This document shows positions 55,868-64,000 of a stretch of 64,000 nt of DNA, piece after piece. The first letter of the stretch is position 1, and every line of letters begins with the position of its first letter. This stretch comes from Datisca glomerata (taxonomy: Eukaryota; Streptophyta; Magnoliopsida; Cucurbitales; Datiscaceae). Below the pieces are notes generated by a model. It was given only the letters and a program-made list of their open reading frames with translations. It made no database searches and had not been told where the DNA came from. The stretch lies in contig QANY01004770.1 of the NCBI GenBank assembly GCA_003255025.1, positions 1,541,891 through 1,605,890 on the forward strand. Reading direction: 5' to 3'. Made by a program: the position numbers and the translations under genes.

Positions 55868-58260
55868 GTTTGAGCCACTTGCTAGAGTATAAATGGATTA
55901 GCTGTTGCTCTTTGATTTACTCTTAAATAATCATATGATTTAGTGAGTGACATAAGTTGTAAGCTTCTTATTATTTGAGCATCATGATATAATTGTAGAA
56001 TCTATCATATCTGGAAGCATTTATGTTATTTAAATACTTTTATTTTGTATCTTAGAATTAGAGGTGAGGGTGATTTTGTGAGATGAGTTTTAACCTCAAA
56101 TTCATGTATGATTTTTATGTTTTTCTGAGGTTTGTCCGAGTTAATTAGAATTTTATAAAGAATTGATCTTTTTGGCTATCCAGAAGGATTTTCAGGTTAT
56201 TTTTTAGATGCTTTAGGAAATTTTGGCTTCTGAGGGTGACTGGTACGAGAGATGCTACAACTTTAGGTAGTTTGATCCATTTTGGATGCTAAACCTTGGA
56301 TCCCTGGATTTCTTTATACTTGTCTATATTTTGCTCTTACAGGAGATGATACTCTAATTAGCTGTAAATTTTAATAGAAAAAAAGTTGAATGCAAAGCAA
56401 ATGCATCTCTAGCTTTTGGTTTTTGGAATACATCAGCCAAAATTATTTTCAAATTTCTTACTCAACAAGTAAATGCTTTCATTGCTGAATGAAATCTTAG
56501 AATTCATTGTTGGGTCTTTTCGTGGTAATGAGTTTTTAAGATTTCTGCTACTGAATTTGTTCATCTAGAGAAGTTATGTTCAACTTCAAGATAAAGAAGA
56601 TAAAAAGGTACTATTTGTAATCAAGATCTCTATATATACTGTTTCAATAATTATATGACCAAGTAATCTTAGCTTGATTTCAAATAGGAAAAATCTCTTT
56701 GTTCAACGTGTGAATTTTGGTATGTTCTCTGCATGAGTTATCAGTTTCCTTCTTTATGATAGAGAGTAGGAGTTCCCAGACTTGCTCAAGTCAGTAATTG
56801 ACATCTTTAATTAATATTTGATCTGGTTCTGTGATTAGTTTCTATTTTTGTGTGCTGCTAGTTTGGATAATATTAGGTAGTGTGCTGGTAGCGTGATGGT
56901 TGGTTATATATATTTGTTCCTACTATACACATGGTCAGGCAATGTTTCTTCACTTGTTCCTTGCAAAGGAAAGAGGTAGAGGCCGCTACTTATGGTGAAC
57001 ATGTGTATTCTTGGTTGCCTCTTCTTTGTTTTATCTTCGTAGTTTCAGCTCAAATTTTAGAGCAGGAAATCTAGAAGTTTCTTGTTTACCTTTTTACTAT
57101 GTTCTTTTTTTGGGCTAATTGTTATTGATGTTAGTTTCTTATTTATGTAGTTTTTTCTGCAGTGAGCCTTGAATTATTAGTGTCTAAAAATCAACACCAA
57201 TGTAAGTGATTTGGGTTTATATAGTATGATATCATTAGTGTTTGGCCTTGAATTAGTAATATTTCATTGACCTTACATGGCTATTGTATATCACTGCTTT
57301 AGGTTGATATTATATAATCACTTGGTTTATCAGTCTCTTTCTCTTTATTACATGTTTAAGTTCTTGGAGAAAACAAGGATTAATGGTTGGATGTCTTTGG
57401 GTGGTATATTGTTAAGCATATATTTTCTTTAGTGTTTTTTTTTATAAGTCAGGTAATTATTGCTATATTATTTCACATTAGGTTAGGTGAATGGTTAGGC
57501 TTGTGGTTTGCTCACATTAGGTGCGGGGCTCCAATCCACTTAAGGGACCTACATGGACAAAGGTCATAACTTCCCGTCTTCCATAGATTGTTTTGTTGTT
57601 ATTGTTTTTGGTTCTGCCTTTTGTTTGTAAATGTCTCATAGGGAGCAAAATGATTGAATTGAGGGATCAAAAGTCAGGTTGGATTTTTAGGGAGGGGAGC
57701 AAAAGCTCATAGATAAGTGTTGAGTGGTTATTTGTTCTTGTACGTTAGGTTATTAATCATTAATTTTCGAGTGTTATTATTCATTAGTAATTATTTTACT
57801 TTGTTTATTTCTATTTAGTCATATTATATTGAATAGTACATTTTTCCACACTATTTTCTAGATTCAGTTTGTATAAATGAATTTCTTATTTTTCTAGATT
57901 GTTTAAAAATCTGCAGTTACAATTATACTTCAAAACAAAGTAAACAGAAGTAAGCAAGCCTCATGTTGCCTTGACATCAATTTCTGAAGCTTCATAATTA
58001 GATTTGAAGTCTTCCTAATTTTAATCATTCTCTTAGGATATTACTTTTACTTATTCTCTGTAAAAATCAATATGTATTTGTAATTTGAAACTATGGTTTC
58101 TAACGGACAATAGTTTAAAACAATTTTGAGTAATAAAATAAAAAGTTATGTGATGTTATTATTTTTTTGATATTTTGTCAAAAATATTATTTTTTAAGTT
58201 TAGAATAAGTAATATAAAAACTTAAAATTACAAGATATTGCACATCATATAGCATAAAAA
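55868..58260. other. CACTA interior, intron-like, no further coding identified
   Basis: T-rich sequence with intron-like composition and a few short open patches (for example 57387-57569) that match nothing I know. The segment 56090-56240 is shared with 5796-5960 of the sister CACTA. Confidence 0.4.
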
Positions 58261-58266
58261 TGTAAT

Positions 58267-58660
58267 GAAAAGTCTTTGACGGCGTTAAAAAATGCTATGG
58301 TAAGTTTTTACCATTGGTTTGTAAATGCTATCACTTGTCTACCATAGCATTGAAAAAAACGTTATGGTAAGTCTGTCATAGCATTGGAAAAAATGCTATG
58401 GTAGGTCTGCTAGCGTTAAAAAAATGCCACGGTAGATCTTTAGTAGCATTGATAAAACGTCATGGCAAGTCTATCATAGTGTTTGAGTAATGCTATGGAA
58501 TGTCTACCATAGCGTTTAAAAAATGTTGTAAAAAGTGTTTTGATAGCAGCGAAAAACGCTATTGTAGGGTCGAACTTTTAATAACGTTGGCAAACAAGAG
58601 TTTAGAAAAATCCTATGAAAATACTATGATAGCATTTTTTGGCCGCTATCGTAGCATTTT
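58267..58660. repeat. Subterminal array of the CACTA ending at 58672
   Basis: About ten AATGCTATGGTAG/CTACCATAGCATT motifs in both orientations, equivalent to 10360-10700. Confidence 0.85.
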
Positions 58661-58672
58661 TTTGTTGTAGTG

Positions 58673-59487
58673 ATAATAAATGTAAAAATGATCCATTTTT
58701 GTAGGGGCTAAATGTATATGATGGTTGACCACTACCATAGGATCAGTACGGCCAAACAAGATGGGGTAAATGAGGTGAATGTGTGTCCTTAAAAATTAAA
58801 CACTCAATTAATATAAATATCAACTCTTAGAATAATGATAAGTGTGGAAACATAAATAGCAAATATAGACATTCGAGAAATAAAATCGTGCAAAAATAAA
58901 GAGAGTAGAGAGAGATACGACACACAATATTTTGTCATAGTTCAGAAAAACTTATCCCTTAGTCCACGTTTCAAGGATTCCCCTTTAAAGAATTTCTCCA
59001 TGTGGTATTCTTAAGGGTAAATGCTAAAACTTTTACAATCCCCATTGATTTGTAGTACCAATCAGACCTTTATAGTGTAGCTCTTTGAGATCTTCGAATC
59101 TCTTACACAAAAATTTTAAGAACTCTCTCACAACATATTTCTCACTCTTAACTATATATTTTTTCAATCAAGAAGATTTAGTAATTCTAAACTCAAGAAC
59201 ACGAGACAAGGTTGTGAGAATATCAGAGAGAAGAGAGAATGCTTCGTTGGAAATGTGTTGGAGAATGGGAAATGGCTCCCCTATTTATACATTTAGAAAG
59301 TCGACAGAAATCGGTCCAACTGGTTTGGAGAATGGTTACACCGGTGCTTGATTGAAGGATATTTTCCTTTTTAGTTAAACTGGTGCACTGATTTTTCCTA
59401 TCGGTTGGACTGGTTTGATAACTAAGGAAGGAATTCCTTAATTATAAATTGATGCACTGGTTAGGAGCAACTAGTTTGACTGATTTT
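58673..59487. other. Probable LTR or untranslated region of the right-hand Sirevirus, no gene seen
   Basis: Contains an AGAGAGATACGACACACAAT and TTAGTCCACGTTTCAAGGAT type sequence that looks like a repeated untranslated region, followed by degenerate short direct repeats around CTGGTTTGGA/CTGGTGCACTGATTT (59310-59490). A short open frame at 59085-59351 has no domain. It could be part of the 3' LTR of the copia at 61179-64000, but no second LTR is available for comparison. Confidence 0.35.
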
Positions 59488-59495
59488 ACAACTAA

Positions 59496-59856
59496 TAGGG
59501 GTGTTCAAAATTATCCTCAACTAACCGAACCGAAATGACCAGTTCGGTTAGTTCTTTATATGTGCTCGGTTTGGGAAAATGAGAGAACCAAAGTTTTAGT
59601 TCAATTCAAATTTTTGGTGGTTTTCAAACGGATCCAACCGAAACATTATTATATTATTTTTTATTTTATATATATAATTTTATATAAAATCGAACCAAAC
59701 CGATATAAAACTTTGATTTTCTTATATTTTTTTCAATAATATAATTTAAAAAATTATTTTTAATAAATAATACCGAATCAAAAAATCAAACTAAACATAA
59801 CTGAAACTCACGGCTGGGTTCGGTTTTAGTACTGATTCAAAACGTGAACACCCGTA
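59496..59856. mobile_element. hAT-type MITE, 361 bp, with perfect 8-bp target duplication
   Basis: Ends TAGGGGTGTTCA and TGAACACCCGTA are inverted repeats with 11 of 12 matching, flanked by ACAACTAA on both sides (59488-59495 and 59857-59864). The 8-bp duplication and the short TAGGGGTG terminus are those of hAT elements. It has no coding capacity. The inside holds AACCGAACCGAA and GAACCAAACCGA repeats. It depends on a transposase supplied elsewhere. Confidence 0.88.
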
Positions 59857-59864
59857 ACAACTAA

Positions 59865-60560
59865 AACATCTCCGATTGTTATATTTACTTGTCCATATTG
59901 ATCTTTCAAGGGCATTTGTAGACTTTTTAGCTGAATGAGCTATTTTAACATATTTTAGGATCGAGAGAGTTGGTTATTTTTTAGGTGGTGTGCTTTTTAC
60001 TATATTCTTGAGTCTAGAAAAATTAAATCAACCTAAGTGAGTTCCTATTACAAAATACATGGAAGTAAAATAAATTCTTCACGTCTTTTTCTTTTTTCTT
60101 CAAGTTTTCCATGCATGCATCTTGTGATTATTCATGTAAACTTGATTTAACTCATTAATAATACTTAAATAATTTATTATCATCAAAATTCACTTTAGAA
60201 GCAACATGGTAACATTAAGTGATATAACATTTTTATTATAAATAATCAAGTGTAATAAAGCATGTAATCATAAATAATCATGACTAAAAATATACTTTGA
60301 CTAAGTACATGCCATTTGACTAAATTCATCAAATAAATACTCCCCTAAATACATACCATATAATTACTTCTCCTAAATATATGCTATATGATTAAAAATT
60401 AAAGAAAAGAAGTAAACACATTGATCATCATAATAAAAAGAAAATTAACATTTATGTGCTTATAAAAACCTCAATCTTTCTTTCCCTTTGTCATTATTAA
60501 AAAACAAGATAACATAAGATACAAAATAAGATAATAGAAATACTTGAAGAAGGAGAAAAG
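59865..60560. other. AT-rich stretch, possible 3' LTR or untranslated region of the right-hand copia
   Basis: No coding sequence recognised. By position (downstream of RNase H on the minus strand) it should include the 3' LTR, but its limits cannot be set without the 5' copy, which lies beyond the window. Confidence 0.35.
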
Positions 60561-60569
60561 AAGATTTAC

Positions 60570-60990
60570 GCATCACTCGGAAACTGAGGTGGGAAACCCT
60601 AACTGGCGTCTATTATGGACATGTGGTAAGCACGATGTTCTCGACGAATGTTATCTTGAATTGTGTTTGTTGAATTTGAAGAGCATCAATTTTATCATGC
60701 AGCCATTCAAGCGTATGGATGTCATCCCCCAATGCATGATAGAGCATGTCGGTGAAGTGAAAATGGTCAGTTCGAGGATCATCACCAATAGTCCTTAAAG
60801 GTGAACTCGGTATTTGGAAGATCAATGTTTAAATATACATGTTCTTCGTTTATCCCGTGGTGAGTTTTCACCCATACTCCGCTATCCTTCTCTATATGCA
60901 TTTTTTTGTAACGAATTTTGGGTTGCCATATCACTCTTTTTCTACTCAATAAACTCCACCTCACTCAATCAATTCAAAATGATTCCTCCC
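60570..60990 (-). pseudogene. Unassigned 3' open remnant of the Sirevirus-type element
   Basis: Two overlapping minus-strand open stretches, 60964-60782 (KDSGVWVKTHHGINEEHVYL) and 60825-60613 (IPSSPLRTIGDDPRTDHFHF, then HTLEWLHDKIDALQIQQTQF). They lie downstream of RNase H, where some Sireviruses carry an extra envelope-like gene. The sequence looks protein-coding (amphipathic end, balanced composition) but I see no diagnostic domain, so an envelope-like identity is only a positional guess. Confidence 0.3.
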
Positions 60991-61629
60991 TCATATTTGT
61001 AATTTACTCCCATGTCCATATTTTTGCTATTGAATTTTTCCACCTCAAAAGTATCCTCTAATGCATATATCTATAACTTTATATTACTTGAAAATTATAT
61101 ACTAAATTGTATAAGTGCAAATAAATACAAATGTAAAAATTAACTAATATCAAAACACCTCATGTAAGTCTATTTTTACTAAAAGTTTTCAACACCCAAT
61201 GGTATTGTAAAAATGTCAACTGCTTGATTCAATGTGCCGACAAACTCAATGAAAAATGTCTCCTTTTGCACGTTGTCTCGAAAAAAATGATGTCTAAGAT
61301 AAGTATGTTTAGTGCAATAGTGCAAAATCGGATTTTGAGAAAATCTCTTAAAGTTTGTTTCATCCAATAAATCTGATCACATCAACTACCGACCAAAATA
61401 TATTCATCTTTAACATTGGACAACGCTACCGGATTTTTCTTTTTGCTAAATCAAGAGACAAGTGAGTGTCCTACGAATTGACAAATGTCACTTGTACTCT
61501 TTCTATCGGTTAGGCCACTGGTGAAATCAGAGTTTGAGTTCCCAATTAGTTCAAAGGATTCACATTTTAGATATCAAATACCAAATTTGGTAGTCCTATG
61601 CAGATATTTAAAAATTATTTTAATAGCAT

Positions 61630-62330
61630 TCAAGTATGAATCTCTAGGATAAGTTTGAAAACATGCACAAAAATACTAGACATAATATCAAGTTCACTTG
61701 TAGTTAAGTAAAATAAGGAGCCAATCATACCTCTGGATTTTATAATGCCAACATTTTTACCTTTGTCGTCCTTATCTAGCTTTCTAGTGGCATTCATGGC
61801 CGTATTGTGAGATTTCACGTTCTCCATTCCAAAATTTTTGAGTAGATCATTGGTATACTTTTCTTGACTTATGAAAATTTCATCATCCATTTGCTTTATT
61901 TAGAGTCCATAAAAGAGATTTAATTCTTGCATCATGCTCATCTCAAACTCCTTGCTCATTGTGTTACTAAAATTCTTGCACAGACGATCATTAGTGGAAC
62001 CAAAATAACATCATCTACATAAATTTGGACAATCAAGATATATTTTCCTTCGAATTTTATGAAAAGTGTGTTGCCTACTTTAACGTTGCTAAAACCATTA
62101 TCCATAAAAATGTTGCTTAACCTTTCACACTAAGCTCTAGAAGCTTGTTTTAATCCATGGAGAGCCTTTTTAAGTTTATACACATGATTTAGAAAATTTT
62201 AGACTTTGAAAATCAGGAGGTTGTTATAAAAATACCACCTCCAAGATGTACTCATTTAAAAGGGCACTCTTGACATCCATTTGATATAAAATAAAATTTT
62301 TGAGTCAAATTCCCTTAGATTGTCTTTATT
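61630..62330 (-). pseudogene. Sirevirus reverse transcriptase remnant
   Basis: Only the last part is an open frame (61890-61630: MDDEIFISQEKYTNDLLKNF, KLDKDDKGKN, SRGMIGSLFYLTTSELDIMS). The section that would hold the YVDD motif (near 62010-62030: QIYVDDVIL on the minus strand) is still readable, but stops and shifts separate it from the rest. It is homologous to 4180-4480, an independent fragment on the other strand. Confidence 0.78.
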
Positions 62331-62773
62331 ATTTAAAATAAAAAATATTTTTATCCAAAAACTTTAAAGTAGGAAATATTTGGGATTTTTCCTTCAAAAG
62401 CTCATAAGATGTTTTAAGTAATAAAGGTTGGATATAAGCATGACTCATCATATAGTAAGATGTGTTTGCGGCTTCGCCCAAAAAATATGTGGGTAAGCTA
62501 CGTTCAGTTAACATCGTTCTTGCCATTTCTTATAGGGACTAATTTTTTCTCTCAACAATACCATTTTGTTGAGGGATTCTATGAGTAGAAAATTCATGAG
62601 AAAGCCATTTTCATTGCAAATAATTTTTGAACTCTTTATTTTTAGACTAGCCATCATGGTCACTTCTAATCATAAAATCTTTTTTATTTAGAACACGTTT
62701 GTTGAATTTTCCAAAATTTTTTGAAGTTTTTATTTTATTTTTATTTTTGAGAAAATAATACCCGGGTGTATCT

Positions 62774-63100
62774 TTAAACATCATTGACTATGATAAAAGC
62801 ATAGTGTTTTCTTCCAAGACTTATAATTTTGGAAGAAGCAAATAAATCTATGTGATATAATTGCAGTGGTATAATGGTTGACACCATAAGTTTTAATTTA
62901 AAATAACTTTTGACTTGTTCACCTATTTGACATGCATCACAAATTTTATCTTTTTTAAATTTGATTTTAGGAAGACCTTTAACAATATTAGTTTTGTTTA
63001 AGTTTTGAACATAAAGCCATGCTAGTATGTCCAAGTCTTCTATGTCATAGTCAACTATTATTTTCAAATACGAGAAAATATTTTTCTCTATAAATTTCAA
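62774..63100 (-). pseudogene. Sirevirus integrase zinc-binding (GAG-pre-integrase) part
   Basis: The stretch reads VKGLPKIKFKKDKICDACQI, GEQVKSYFK, then LQLYHIDLFASSKIISLGRK, HYAFIIVNDV. The family has the HHCC-like C..C of ICDAC and the (H)MDLFGP...SLGGK.Y.....DD(Y/F)S block containing the first catalytic Asp. Here V-N-D-V retains an Asp. The remainder of the core is lost to frame breaks until 62526. Confidence 0.8.
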
Positions 63101-64000
63101 AAGCTCAAGTATATGGTGAATACATTTTGGTCCCTTTTTCCAATAATTAAATTTTTGTTGGATGCATTAGAAATGATTAAGCATAAATATTTTTCAAAAA
63201 TGATTCTATAATTTTTGTCACAAGATGACTAATACTGAGTAAGTTATCTTTTACCCATCTACTAATAAAATCTTATCTATAACGGGAAAATAATCGTTAT
63301 TTACAAACCCAATACCGATGATTTGTCCTCTCTTGTCATCCCTAAAAGTGACATGTCCTTTCTTTTGACTTATTTTGGTAAGCATTGTCTCATCACCGGT
63401 CATGTGTCTTGAGCATTCACTAAGGTACCATTTGTCATGCTCCTTAGATGGTACTTACAACATAGATAATTAAAATTTGATTTTTGGTACCCAAATCTTT
63501 TAAGGTCCTCGATGGTTAGTGTAATAGGGAGTCTACTCAAGTCTTTCCATTTATGTATGCATGAGAAACACTTATGCCCTCTAATTCTAAAATAATGACA
63601 GATTATAGGAGGTTGTGTACCCTGATCCCCTTTTATCAAAGGTATATCTTTGATTTTCAAGAAACTTATTCAGATTATTACTACTGTTAGTAAACTTAAG
63701 GAGAGTTGTATTTAAATTTTTTTCTTTCTTTTGACATCTAACAAGATCTCTATTTAACACATGTAGAGTATCTTTAAATTTCATTATTTAGACACTCATT
63801 TTCTTCTTGGAGTTTTGTAAAATTATTTTTTTATAATTTTATTCTTTAATTGTAATTTTGCAAATTCTCCAAAAAATCTTCAAAAGTTATTTCAAAATCA
63901 TCATAATTAGGCTTAGTGTTTAAACTTAGTTTAGAAGAGCTTACCTCGTCTTCCAAAGCCTGGATCACATATTTGATACTTCTTCTTCTTCCTCAAGGTC

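Larger units (their letters stand above)
55340..58672. mobile_element. 3' part of a CACTA transposon related to 5187-10711
   Basis: The right terminus GCATTTTTTTGTTGTAGTG ends at 58672, with GGCCGCTATCGTAGCATTTTT shared with the element ending at 10711. An AACGCTATGGTAG-type array fills 58267-58660. Segment 56090-56240 (CAAATTCATGTATGATTTTT, CTGAGGTTTGTC, AGAAGGATTTTCAGGTT) repeats 5796-5960. No CACTACAAG left end was found, so it is 5' truncated, and the left limit is approximate. It carries a captured helicase exon (55802-55867). Confidence 0.72.
61179..64000 (-). mobile_element. Sirevirus-type Ty1-copia retrotransposon, degenerate, continuing beyond the window
   Basis: Minus-strand order from right to left: gag C-terminus with a His-rich knuckle (63784-63400, CHYFRIRGHKCFSC), protease zone near 63300, integrase zinc region (63100-62774, KDKICDACQIGEQVKSYF and HIDLFASSKIISLGRKHYAF), integrase C-terminus (62526-62329, MARTMLTERSLPTYFLGEAA), reverse transcriptase (about 62320-61630, with KKALHGLKQAS-like and ISQEKYTNDLLKNFGMENVK) and RNase H (61367-61179, NPILHYCTKHTYLRHHFFRD). 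Frame breaks are frequent. The 5' part with LTR and most of gag lies right of 64000. Confidence 0.85.

Noticed and set aside
58673..59487. A host gene near 59085-59351
   Set aside because: The open frame is short, lacks splice context and lies in untranslated-region-like repeat sequence.

Overview
This window is plant nuclear DNA from a large, transposon-rich genome. Evidence: Ty1-copia and Ty3-gypsy LTR elements, CACTA (En/Spm) elements with TNP2 transposase pieces, a plant L1-type LINE, a pararetrovirus-like insertion, and spliced fragments of plant genes (IRE-type AGC kinase, beta-expansin, chorismate synthase, NPG-type TPR protein, Ski2/BRR2-like helicase). The base composition is AT-rich and spliced exons carry ordinary GT/AG borders. 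I cannot name the species. No intact protein-coding gene is visible. The best host gene is the 3' end of an IRE-like kinase on the minus strand at the left edge.

Layout. 1-1873: last five exons of an IRE-like kinase, whose final exon runs in frame into a copia fragment. 2560-3200: possible first exons and GA-rich leader of another minus-strand gene. 3325-4480: degenerate Sirevirus-type copia pol. 4731-25844: a 21-kb CACTA element with AAC target duplications, swollen by nested insertions: a second CACTA (5187-10711, TSD TAA, carrying an expansin fragment and a multi-exon unknown fragment), a pararetrovirus-like sequence (11491 to about 17740), and a gag-only gypsy-type LTR element (about 17740-21736). 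Its own 3' part holds a deleted TNP2 transposase plus captured chorismate synthase and NPG-type exons. 25860-28410: 5'-truncated LINE, minus. 28449-29377: copia LTR piece. 29378 and 30386: the left ends of two further CACTA elements, the second inserted into the TNP2 tail of the first. The second is split by a solo LTR (30672-36332, TSD CCCTG) that itself contains a second solo LTR of the same kind (33356-35860).

37920-40250: TNP2 and C48-peptidase remnants of that CACTA, minus. 40768-45944: a Mutator-like element with roughly 390-bp inverted repeats, containing a rather young Tork/Tnt1-type copia (41189 to about 45100, minus). 46240-47232: start of a copia of another family, plus strand. 47233 to about 49080: deleted CACTA with a TNP2 N-terminus. 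49170-55300: two tandem internal regions of the same copia family sharing one 1.6-kb LTR, minus. About 55340-58672: 3' part of a CACTA related to 5187-10711, with a captured helicase exon. 59496-59856: a hAT-type MITE with perfect 8-bp TSD. 60570-64000: Sirevirus-type copia, minus, running off the right edge.

The genes do not form a working pathway. The biological content is a stratified nest of transposons, with CACTA elements as repeated carriers of host exons. Nothing here convinces me of a wholly new system. The points most worth checking are the exon-carrying CACTA elements, the in-frame kinase/copia fusion, and the nested solo LTRs.
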